From Capsicum annuum (Eukaryota; Streptophyta; Magnoliopsida; Solanales; Solanaceae), in NCBI RefSeq assembly GCF_002878395.1, contig NC_061118.1, positions 83,751,730 through 83,815,729 of the forward strand: a stretch of DNA of 64,000 nucleotides, given 5' to 3'. The position numbers and the translations under genes were made by a program. The notes under the pieces are model-generated. The model saw only the letters and a program-made list of their open reading frames with translations, did no database searches and had not been told where the DNA came from. Shown one piece after another: positions 10,155 through 21,060 of this stretch. Position 1 is the stretch's first letter, and every line of letters starts with the position of its first letter.

Positions 10155-13100
10155 GAATTAAAATAATGACGATAGTTTCGGTATGAAAATAATAATAATA
10201 ATGGCCAGTAATAGTAACAAAATAATTATAGTATAAAATGATATACCTTGTAAGTGGTAGCGGATGGATATATATACCTTGCATTTCTATCCAAAAAACT
10301 TGAATAAAATATGGCGCTAAACATTTAAATTATTTATTGAAAATAAGTTAAATCGGTGGATGGACTCACAAAAAATGTAATTTTGTAATATTTCCTATTA
10401 GTTTTGAAAAACTTTATTTTATTTTTATATATTTAAGGGGAACGCAAAGGTTGCTATGCGGATTTTATTTGGAAATATTAGTAACAAGTTTCCAAAGAAT
10501 TAGTCGAGCATGATAACATGTATTTTCGTCTTGTAATAATCACACATTATTTTGCAAAAAAAACTGAGGCGTCTTTTTTACGTAAGGATCAACGAATAAT
10601 GTAGCAATGTAATCTCAACAATCAAGTAAAGCTTATCCTAAACAGAATCAACAACAAAGTTAGTTGTATATAAAAAAAACTCAGTGCGATATATATAAAT
10701 TAGATCTAACGGCGACGGGGAATATTAGGCTGCATTTAGGAGTTTGGGTTCCTATTTTACGGGACGCCGAGGCTCTGCACTCCTAGTAGTGTTTGACCCG
10801 ATTAATTGGGGTCAAAACGAGTTCCGTTGTCGAACTCCCGACTCCCGAGTTCATGCAAAAGAAAAGAAGAGAAAAAGGATTAGAAAACAAGAAGATAAAC
10901 CAAGATCCAATAAATGAACAGAGTATAATACGAAGCGTGAACTTAAAGCACAACACAACAGGCAAGCATTTTTTGCGAAAATATGAATTACTATTGTACA
11001 AGGAACAAATGCACACCTACAAATAATATTCTTTACAGAAAGGCAATTATAATTTTAAGAAACTAATATAGATATGATTATACACTAAACAACTAAAAAT
11101 TCTTAGCTTCTTGAAATTAAAACAATGCTATTTTGAAAAAGAAAGAAGCAGTAACTTAGGATCATTAAACTTTTAGCAAACCAAAAGAAGAGGAAATTAT
11201 GAACACACGAAAAGGCTGATACTTGACACCAATTAAGGAAAATAACACTCATTTAGCATGCTAGTATAACAATGGTTATCAGCAAAGTGAAAGATTATTA
11301 TTACTAAGCAATAGTTCGCCAATATTTTACCTAAACGATGACTAGTTCTTTTCTTTCAAAACTTAATGACAAGAAAAAGCTAGAATGCAGGTATAGAAAC
11401 TTGGGAAAGGGTGGCATTCATAAAGTGAACCCACGAAGAATGAACGACGTAGTACAATCTTAAAGACAATAGGATCACATGTTCATTCTACTTGCGAACT
11501 CGGATTTTCAACCCCGAGATAATCTTACAGATTGCATTTTTGTTTTATTTTTTTTCGCTCCACTCAATAGCTTCACTACTTCAACAGCTAACTTGAAAAA
11601 AAATCAAAAAGTCTAAAACAGCTCTTTTGATTTGCCCAATATATCTCCCAAATAAATAAGTTAATTTTCCGGCCAAGATTCATTCAATTCAAACCACACA
11701 TTAAACACCAAAGGGTGATCGCTAGAAATTCAAATCCGTTATGGATTAAGAAAAGAAACAAAAAGTGATAAGAAATGCCATGTTTGATATCAACAGATCC
11801 ACATATACACGGAATAAACTTCCATACCTAAATCGTGCTTAGCAACAAGATTCCCAAAAGTCTACGACAAACAAATAAAATACACACATGTATGAATTCA
11901 TAATATTCAAAACCAACTGATTTTTTTAGATTATGAACCCACAACTTCTGCTTGCAAGTCAAGATAGTGACAACACAATTTGAAATCAAAGCAAGCCCCC
12001 TATTCAACAATCATACTCAACAGGAAAAATAAAAGATGAAGAAAAAGAAGGCAAACACAGCCAAGGGGTTATAGGTTTGCACCTTGTTCGGTGAAGCTAA
12101 ACTGACGCTTCGACGATGAGGATTTACCAGGGACAGATAACGCAACGATCGAACTCCGACTTCACCAATATCAAAAAGAAATAAAAATTTTGGAAAAACT
12201 TTTGCTTCTTCAGAAAGCTAATCCGAACCTCTTCGAAACTTTCTTTTCTCTCAAATTTTCTTGCTCTTTTTCTCTCAAATTTTTCACTTTTTCCGCTTCT
12301 TAAACTCTTTATTTTTTCTCTCAAATTCACTTGCTATTTTCAAATTTTCCACCTTGTTCTTCTGCTCTCCTTTTTTTTATGCCCCCATAGGAATTGTGAT
12401 TCGGCTATTTATAGCCTGAAATCCGGACTCCAAATTCTAGATTCGAACATCAATTTAAGAAAAACAATTTGAATTTTAAATTACTGAACAAATCTTCAGC
12501 TTCTGAAGACATTAATAGCGGATTCGAAGTCAGTAAACAAACTATTACATCGTTTTGGGACTTTTTTCTCTGAATTTCACAGATTCACAGACTGACCATG
12601 ATAAAAATAGGGGAAACGCTCGCAGGTGTGGCAGGCGTCCAGCTATGTTACTCCGATTCGAGGGTGTTGGAAAGGAGAAGGAAGAAGAGATATAAAACTT
12701 TGTTTGATTTTTGTGAGATTTAGGTAATAAAATATAGTGACCCATCGATGGTAAGGGGGAGGACGGATCTTGCTCAGAGGGGAAGCTATGGCTGAATCGA
12801 GCACCTAGGTTTTTTTTCCTTATTTTGGGTTATGGAGGAAGAAGATAGACAACAAAGAGAGAAGGCATCCCATTTTTTGACTGGTTTGGAACATTGATTA
12901 AGACCACACACTGGTGTGTATGTTTTGAAAGTGGGGAAAGGAACGATAAGGGTGCCTTCGTTTTTGGCAGATGCGGTAGGTGTGCATTTAATGCATTGTT
13001 CTTTAGAACTTTGACCAATTTTGGTCCGTCCAATTTTAATTGAACGGTCCTTAAATATCACCTCCAAATAATAACAATACAAATATATTTATATGTGTAT

Positions 13101-14313
13101 ATATAGATAAATATATGGAAAAATATATTTAAAATCGATTAATTTCTGACCCGTTCGATTTTGATCGGACCAGTTCAAATTTCAAAAATATATAAAAAGG
13201 TAAATTAGAGTATTAATATATATATATATGTATATGTATGTATAAAAAAACTTTTAGGGACCCTCAAATTAGAAAAAAAACTTAGCAGACTTGATTAATC
13301 TGTGCTAGTCGGGCGTTTTTGGATTGGTTTTGATTCGTTCGATCTTTTGATCGGATGATTTTGAAGAGATCACCCTTAAAAATAATAATAGCTACAAAAT
13401 AGGAAAAATAAGAATGTATGCATATATGGATAAATATGTGAAAGGTTGGTTTTAAAATGACTTTTTTTTTAGATCCGGTCGGACGGTTCAAATTTAATTT
13501 AAAGAGAAGGAAAAAAGAGAAAAATAAATACATAAATAAGAGACAGTTAAATAAATAAAAAATAAATTATATATCTACATATATAAAAATAACTGAAAAT
13601 TTTGGGATCTCTCGGATTCAAAATAAATCGATGGATCAGGTTAAATTTGATTTGTTGAGGCAAAATGGTAAAGCGAACATAGAAATTATACTAAGTTCGG
13701 AATGATATTCAGGCTCTTGACTAAAATTAATAAAATAAGAGTTAGGCTGGGGCGAAATAAAAATGCAATTGGATTATTATCAGCCCAAATATTCTTTTTC
13801 TACTGAAATTAAATTTATCGATTCTTCCTGCTACCCTAAAATTATTTTTAGTTTTAACGTAAATAAATTACAAACGTAATTCTTAAAGTTTCCAATTTAA
13901 TATTTTTTTTATGATTTAATATTAACAATATATATACGTGTGTAAAAATAAGAATGTAATAAAATATACGTAAAAATCAAAATTATAATAAAAGTATATG
14001 TATATCTTAAAATATATTTTATGTAGTAAAGATATACATATATGGTCACAATATTAACCTCAAAAAAATAAAGTTAGAAAGGATGCGAATGTGATTATCA
14101 AAGATATACATATATTTTTATTCGTTAAAATATTTAATTATATTTAATTAAATATTTCATATTATGGTGAAAAAATAATTCCCCTTTTATTAAAATTTCT
14201 AGAAATAGAAATACGAATCTTATTTTTATTTAATTTTAAAAAATTATTTAGGGCTGAGAAGCATCGATAAAATAATTAAAGGAAAAAGTGCGAGCCAAAA
14301 TTGGGTGTCAACA
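9837..14313 (-). repeat. Complete 5' LTR of the Ogre element, 4477 bp
   Basis: In element orientation it starts TGTTGACACCCAATTTTGG at 14313 and ends GGGCTCGACA at 9837, immediately before the primer-binding site, giving TG...CA termini. The interior is AT-rich, with an ATA/ATG microsatellite near 10110-10200 and a GGTGCCTAACACCTT block near 10040-10060. The same block, the same start and a GTGRCRACTCT segment near the end recur in the solo LTR at 47.8-50.6 kb. The length is exceptional for most plant elements but normal for Ogre. Short open frames inside it look like chance. Confidence 0.82.
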
Positions 14314-16472
14314 GAGAATGAAATGCCTCGGACTTTGGCCTTTGTAAATTTCTTGAGCTTTAGGGTCTATGCCCTTCTTACGACTCACACCACAAGTCGT
14401 ATAGTATGGTTATGGGTCAAGTGACCCTACTCGTAAGTTAACCAGTGTGTTATTGACCAAGTTCTATCCTAGTTACGAGAGAATCCTCACGAGTCATATG
14501 CTCTTGTGATGAGTGGTTAAGGTCTAGGCATATGTTGTCTAGTGTCTAAGCCTTTGATGTTCTGTGATGGTCACGACTAGACCATACGAGTCGTATGATC
14601 TGGTGACGAGTCAATGGCTTGACTTGTAACCAAAGGTGGGATTTTACAGCTTTAAGTTGGGGGTACTTTACACATTTTATACCCCAAGACCTTAAGACCC
14701 CACATATTATAACACCTTTTGGTTATTCATAATACCCTTTACAAGATCAAATTCTCTGTAAACTCTCTCTAAAACCTCTCAAGAAAGGTTGGGCTAGGGT
14801 TTCTTCAAAGTGGACATCTAAGGGCTCCAGGATCAAATTCTCTCCATGAATCTTTGTAACTTAGGCATATGACTCTTCCTTCATTATTAGTTCACTAAAA
14901 TCATATGTTTAAAACATTATCCATGAGTCATTAACGGTGGTTTTGAAAACCAAGGTTGAGGGTTGAATGAATATTGTTGGGTATTGCTTCTCATGATTTA
15001 ATTTATAATTATGCATGTTTAATAATGGTTTTGCACATGTGAGCGCATGGTAATTGTGGTTTAACTAAAGGGTCATGTTTAGACCTAAATTTGATGGGTT
15101 TTAGTTTTGATAATGGTATGCCTTCAATATGTTTGTGAAAATGTCAATGAGAATGATCTTGTCACATGTTGAATTATGTTTTGATCTAAGGCATTGGTCT
15201 AAGAGTGTTGATGATTGGTAAATGGTTTTATGAAGGGCTTGTTGGCCATAAATTGATTTGAAATACTAAATGGGTTCGAGTCCTTAAATGTTGAATTGAA
15301 TTGATGTTTTTGTTTAGACAACGGGTTCGAGACCCAAGTTAATTAATAATGGTTATGGCATGTTGTATAATTGCAAGCGGGGTTGGTATGACGATACCAA
15401 TGGAATGTCTTTGGTAAATAATTGGATTATTTGTTGTGTATGTGTAATGAATATTTTAATTAGGATTTAAAACGGGATGTGTAGTCGGGCCATGAAAGTG
15501 GAGTACGAAGGACTAACACTGGAAATCACGCTAGCCGGTGCGGGTGTTTGTATGACCGGCAGGTTTGAGTCCCCAAATAAATATATGAATGGGAGGTTTG
15601 AGTCCCCCACATTGTATACATTGGTGCTTAAGTCAGCTTGACTATGATAGGAGGTTCGATTCCCCCATAAAGACATATACGAATATGGATAGTCTCTGGT
15701 TCGTGTGGCTACACGCACTGAGGCCCTTTCAGCTAGGGGAGAGTTGGGCCCATATAGCCTGTAGGTGCCTTGTTTTATGATGGTTCTGGTACACAACTCA
15801 GGTTAAGATTTTTGAAGTTCATGCTAAGCCCTTTTCCCTACCCCAACATGTAGTACTATATATGTATATGTATTTCACATGATATTATGCATTGAATATT
15901 GTATTGGTTTTGGAACTGTTATGATAATATTATTTTATTCCTCTATCCCTAAGTTATATGCTAGTACTCCAACCATTAACCATCTTCAGGCGCTGTATCC
16001 CTACACAATGTAGGTACCGGAACCTGTACTAGTTTTCTTACACAGTGATTAGGTACTCGAGTTTATTTATGAGTTGACATTTAAGTAGTGAGCTTCCATA
16101 TTTCGAAAGGCTTCATTTCAGGGTTCTTATTTCATATGTCTTAGACCTTGTTTTGACTTTATTTTGGCTATTGTCGGGGGCACGTCCTGACATTTTATTG
16201 ATTTTAATTTTGTAGAGGCTTTGTTGGATTACTATGGACTTGGGTGGTTTGGTTGATTGTTTTGGTGATGAATAGTTGCACCATTATTGGTGGTTGGTAT
16301 AGACATATTATGAATTATTATTAGTTTTGTTATGTGCTATCTTATTATATGTTCAAAATTCATCCGACATTTGAGGGTGTTGTGTTGGTTCGGTTAGGTA
16401 AAGGGGGTGGTCTCCGTCCACGTGGGACTTGAGATACCCGTCACAGCCAGATCCTCATTTGGGTCGTGACAT
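14314..16472 (+). repeat. 3' portion of a Tekay/Del-like Ty3-gypsy LTR, cut by the Ogre insertion
   Basis: The plus strand ends in GGGTCGTGACA at 16472, the terminus typical of Tekay/Del chromovirus LTRs. It contains repeated ACTCGTA/GAGTCGTATG-type motifs (14380-14620), a leader-like stretch with CTAGGGTTTCTTCAA near 14795, repeated GGTTTGAGTCCCC-like blocks (15540-15680) and the CCACGTGGGACTTGAGATACCC block before the end. No primer-binding site follows 16472, so this is the end of a 3' LTR or a solo LTR. Its 5' part would lie beyond the Ogre element to the left of the window. Confidence 0.62.
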
Positions 16473-17504
16473 TCCATTTGTTTGTATTTGAATTTGTAGT
16501 TGACAACATCATTTGTATTTTTAAACAACTGAAAAAGAATCATTATTTTTTTCTACGAACACTTGTATTTATATTCATTGATAGAAATTGAACAATACAA
16601 ATACAAATGATAAATTAAACAATACAAATATTAAATTATTAATACAATTATTACATTTGTATCAAATTATGCATGTTTATACAACCTGAACCATGCACAT
16701 ACAAATGATACTTGTTTATATACAAATATAAATAATAAATTTGAAATACAAATACACATGATACATTTGCATTGAATGACACATTGCATATGTATGTATT
16801 GTATATAAGTATAAATGATAAATTGTACATGTTTATGGCTAAATTATTCAAATAATATTTTTTTAAAAAATATACAATATGATACAAAGAACTACTCTAT
16901 AAAATATTAAAACATATAAAATATAAAATATGACAACAACAAAAAACAAAGAGAAAAATAAAATTAAAAATTAAAAAAAAATAAAAAATGAAAAAACAAA
17001 AAAAATGAAAAACATACAAAAAAAGACTGCAACGAAAAAAGGAAAAAATAGATGAAAAAAATGAAAAAGGAAAATATATATAAAAAAGAAAAAACAGGAA
17101 AAAAGAAACAAAAAAAGAAAAGATATGGAAAAGAAATAAAATTGGAGAAGAAAAAAATGAAAAGGAAAAAAGAAAGAAAAAATGAAAAAAAAAAAAAAGA
17201 TAAAAAAAGAAGAAGAAAAATTGAAAATAAAAAAAAAAGTAGAAAGAGAAATAAAAGATAGAGAAAGAACGAAAATTAAGGGAGAAAATAAAGGAGAAAG
17301 GCTATGGATTGGATTATATTTAATTGACAAAAGAGGCTATGAATTATAATTAATCAAAATTTAGGCTAAATAAGATAATTAAGAGTTTATGTTTGATAAG
17401 TCAGGTAGTTATCCTTTTTAATTTAACTCAAAATTTAAAAAAAAAAGATTGTGCACATATTTTCAAGAGCCCGCTATATAAATAAGTTAACCACTTAACA
17501 TATA
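16473..17504. other. AT-rich spacer with a 400-bp A/G-rich tract
   Basis: The first part has many TACAAAT/ATTTGTAT-like repeats. From about 16890 to 17300 the plus strand is almost only A and G (long A runs spaced by G). Lys-rich or Phe-rich open frames here are composition artefacts. No gene seen. Confidence 0.7.
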
Positions 17505-17777
17505 TTCCCTCCATTGCACAATAATTGAATTATTAGAGTTTTTTTTATTGTTCAAAATAATTGAATTGTTCACAATTTAAGATAGATGTTGAAATTTTTT
17601 TCCAATATTACCCTTCATTAATTAACTTTCCAAGGTTGAGTTCCAAGGACTTAATTTATTAATTAACTACCCTACAAAAGGGTAAAAATGAAAAAAAAAT
17701 GTCTAATTTATGTCTTTATTTTTTTCTTAACACGTGTGTCATATTCCAACAATTCAATTATTGTGGAATTGAGGAAG
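17505..17777. mobile_element. Stowaway-like MITE, copy 1 (273 bp)
   Basis: The left end TTCCCTCCATTGCACAATAA and the right end (reverse) CTTCCTCAATTCCACAATAA form terminal inverted repeats, flanked by TA on both sides (17503-17504 and 17778-17779). The interior shares blocks with the copies at 23617 and 28123: TTGTTCAAAATAA, ATGTTGAAA, then TTTAATTAAC or TTTAATGAG-like, and GTGTCATA before the right end. TA duplication and ends of the form CTCC(C/A)T are typical of Stowaway/Mariner MITEs. Confidence 0.75.
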
Positions 17778-17884
17778 TATCAAATTCTTTAATCATATAC
17801 CTTAATTTCAATAAACTGCAAATTAAACCCTCATGCATATTTAAAATGACGTTGATGTATATAATTATAGAATGAGACAAATTA
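17778..17884. other. Short spacer ending in the MULE target duplication
   Basis: AT-rich, no coding signal. The last nine bases GACAAATTA (17876-17884) are the left target-site duplication of the MULE that follows. Confidence 0.8.
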
Positions 17885-18015
17885 GTCTAAACCCATCGAC
17901 AACCACCTAAAGTTGTAGTGATCTTTCACTTTGGCACCTCAAGTAAACAGTGTTCATTTTAAACACCTAAAATAGGAATCCAATGTGTCACTTTGGCACT
18001 TTTTGCCCTTGTTTA
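17885..18015 (+). repeat. MULE left terminal inverted repeat
   Basis: Aligns with the reverse complement of about 23358-23488; shared blocks include ATCGACAA, CTAAAGTTG, CTTTCACTTTGGCACCT, GTTCATTTTAAA and CTTTTTG. Confidence 0.85.
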
Positions 18016-18742
18016 AAACATCTTCGGAGCGTGTAAACACACACTTCCTCGCAGATTTAAAGCACCAATTAAAAAATGCCACATCATTTTCTATGCCACA
18101 TCATAACAACTAAATCTAAAGAGGGGAGAAACGAGTCATTTACCCATTTCTCAATTTTGAACCCGATGAAAACCTAGGTGAGTTTTCTTCAACTTTTCTT
18201 TGATTTTGCTTCGATTTTACATAGATCCTAAGTGATTACTAACTACTAATAGTGTATTTTTCATGTATCTTTCTTGCAATCAAGTTTTGATGCCTTTTTA
18301 TTTACGGTGGGGTTAAAATCGAATGTGAAGTGTGATTTTCTTGCCGAAATTAAAGATATTAGAGGTTTACTGAAATATTTTTTTCTTTTTATTCATATTT
18401 CTTGACGTGTGGTATGCTTGTTGATAACAATATAAGTGTTTGGATAGTCCTTGTATTTAGGATTTTTGGGGGGATTCGGTTAGGGTTTTTCCAGAATTCA
18501 GTAATATACTTCTGATTTCTTTGAATTTTGGGAAGATTTTTCTGGAGAATTGACTGATTTAGGGTTATTTTGGTAATTTAAAGTTAAGTACTTTTTGGGT
18601 TTTTCATTGCTTTTCAGAATATTTAAGGGTTTTGAAGGAAATATTATGGATGACTTTATTTTGACTTGTTTTCATCATGGGGGACTATTGTAGCCGACCT
18701 TTACCCTACATATAAAAATAAATTAGATGTTTTTGCTATTGC
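18016..18742 (+). other. MULE 5' subterminal and leader region
   Basis: About 700 bases between TIR and the first ATG of the transposase frame. It is AT-rich with a TTTTC/TTCTT flavour and probably holds the promoter and leader. An intron may be present, but I cannot place splice sites with confidence. Confidence 0.5.
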
Positions 18743-21060
18743 TTGACAAAGACCACTTCAGTCTTGTTGACAAAGGTGAAGGGATTTTACTGTCAACACA
18801 TAGATGGTGGTGATTTAGTTCAAATTACTAGTGATAGACAGTTATTAGACTTTGTGAAAAACTTAAAACATAGTGATAAAGTTGATGTGTTTGTTAAATA
18901 TGTCATTGATGATGATCTAGAGGTTGTGTCAACCCTTGTTTGTTTTTTAGAAGGGTCACACTGTAGTACCTTTTCTAAAGATGGTATAGGTAGTGATGGT
19001 AATGAGGATAGGGGGCTTAATCCAGATCTGGATGAAAATAAAATGGATCTGCCTAGTAAAGAATCGGGGGGGGGGGGGGGGGGGGGGGGGGGTAAAATCC
19101 CTGATGAGGATGGTTCAGACATTGATGAAGAGTTGAGAGCCTTTAGGGCTAAAAATAGAAGCAAGATAAATCCTAGAAGAAAGTCAAAAACACCTGAAGA
19201 AATTCCAACTGGTGAAATTGGTATTGACAAAGGTTTTCAAGATATTGGCAGAAATAAAAAAGATAGATATGTAGGTAGATTAAGAGGTGATGAAGAGTAC
19301 ATTGATTGTTCATACTGTGACAATATTGCTAACATTGATTTATTAGATAAGGATGTTGTTGTGAGTATTGATTTATTAAGAAGTAGTAGTAGTAGTAGTA
19401 AAATTAGGTATGATGATGTATGTGGTTTTGCTATTTTTGAACTTGATATGATTTTTAATGGTCCTAAGGAATTCAGAAAAGTTTTGCGAAGGTATGCAGT
19501 AGAAAACAAAGTTCAAATTGTTTTAAAACCTAATAAAGCCCATAAAGTGAGGGCTAAATATAAATTCAAGGAAAAATGCAGTTGGTTGTGTTATGGTGCA
19601 GTTGATAGAGAGTCAGGTAATTTCTTGTTAAAAAATTATAATCAAGTACCTAAGTGTACTACATCAAATAAAAACAAGATGTGTACAACTAAGTATGTAT
19701 CCAACAGATTCAGGGAGAAAATAATTAAAGAATCTTCTTTGAGGATTTAGGAAATACAAGAATCGTGCAAGGAGAAATTAGAATTGTATGTGGGTAGAAC
19801 TATCTATTATAAAGTAAATTTACATATTCTAAGCGAGTCTTTAGGAGATTAAAACATGGAGTTTTCAAGGTTATGTAATTATGTTGAGATGATAAAACAG
19901 ACTGATCCTGATAGTTCTGTTTGGCTGAGAATGGACAGTAAAACTGTCCTAGGTAAAAATCTATTTGTTTATTTCTATGTTTGTTTGGATGCATTGAAGA
20001 AAGGTTAGATGGAAGGATGTAGAAGAATTATAGGGTTTGATGGATGTTTCTTAAAGACTGCTTGTAAGGATGAGCTTCTTATAGCAGTTAGAAAGAATGG
20101 AAACAATCAGATGTTTCCCATAGCCTAGACAGTTGTGGACAAGGAAACTAAGCATAATTGGACTTTTTTTATAAAATATTTAAAAGAAAACCTGCAGTTG
20201 GGTATTGGAGCAAGTCTCAGTGTGATGGCTGATATGCAGAAGGTAAACTGTTTTCTTAACTGTAAATTATTTGACATACTTCATTTTTTTGCTAGTTACT
20301 TTAATTTTTTTTGTAGGGTTTTCATGCATCTGTTTTTGAATTGTTGTCAAATGTTAAGGTTAGAAGGTATGCTATACACATCTGGTCCAACTGGGGTCAA
20401 GTGTGGAAGGGAGAGAAAAGAAGAAAACAGTTTTGGAGATATTCCAAGGCACGTTTTGAAGTGAAGTTCAAAGAGGAGCTTGACTACATGAGCCAACTTG
20501 GTGTGCCAGGTAAGAATATTAAGGGTGATTTATTGCATTATCCTAGGGAGTCATGGATTAGGATATTCTTTAGAGAAGATTGTAAGTGTGATGCTATTGA
20601 AAATAACATGTGTGAGACCTTTAATTCATGGACATTGGCCAGTAGACACAAATCTATTATTACCATGTTGGAGGAAATTAGGAGAAACATAATGACTTGA
20701 ACAATAGACATGATTATGTTTTCCAACACTTGGATATGTGATATTTCACCTATGTCTAGACTTATATTGGAGGAGAATAAGGACAGGGCTAGGGGTTTCA
20801 AGGTGCTTTAGAATGCTAATGTTGGATTTGAGATTAGGGAAGGAGAGTATAGGCATACAATGAACTTGACTAGTAGATAGGCATACAATGAACTTGACTA
20901 GTAGGACTTGCAGCTATAGAACTTGGTAGTTGAGAGACATTCCTTGTCAACATGCTATTTGTGCATTATATCATATGGAAGAGGAGCCTGAACCTTATGT
21001 GGAACATTGGTATAAGAAGCAAACTTTCATGAAGGCTTATATTTACTTAATCCAATCAAT
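18743..21060 (+). pseudogene. MULE transposase (MuDR family), broken
   Basis: The first part is open for 335 codons (18743-19750). It has an N-terminal PB1-like region (GFYCQHIDGGDLVQI), a nine-residue poly-Gly run from a G27 tract, a Ser run, and the MuDR DNA-binding domain FNGPKEFRKVLRRYAVENK ... CSWLCYGAVDRESGNF. After a stop at 19748 the catalytic region continues with GCRRIIGFDGCFLKTA (first Asp) and LSVMADMQK (second Asp). After a probable 74-bp intron come HASVFELLSNVKVRRYAIHI and KRRKQFWRYSKARFEVKF. A SWIM zinc finger (DIPCQHAICALYHMEEEP) ends it near 20990. Stops at several points, plus small tandem duplications at 20849-20904 and 21041-21085, make it non-functional. Confidence 0.88.
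20243..20316 (+). other. Probable intron in the MULE transposase gene
   Basis: GCAGAAG/GTAAACTG (donor at 20243) and a T-rich run ending TTTTTTTTGTAG (20316) bound 74 bases. Removing it joins the second catalytic Asp segment to GFHASVFELL in frame, as expected for this family. Confidence 0.7.

Larger units (their letters stand above)
1..14313 (-). mobile_element. Ogre/Tat-type Ty3-gypsy retrotransposon, decayed, 3' LTR outside window
   Basis: Read on the minus strand the parts come in the order 5' LTR (14313 to 9837), primer-binding site, 5' leader, extra ORF1, gag with zinc knuckle, aspartic protease, glycine-rich G-patch-like segment, probable intron, RT, RNase H, integrase, then 3' UTR repeats at the left window edge. 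The extra ORF before gag, the intron between protease and RT and the very long LTR are the known hallmarks of the Ogre group of the Tat lineage. Every coding region has stop codons or frameshifts, so the copy cannot encode its own proteins. The 5-base sequence GAGAA directly right of the LTR (14314-14318) would be one arm of the target duplication; the other arm lies outside the window. Present length is at least 14.3 kb. Confidence 0.88.

Noticed and set aside
17052..17330. Lys-rich (plus) and Phe-rich (minus) open frames
   Set aside because: Artefacts of the A/G-rich tract.
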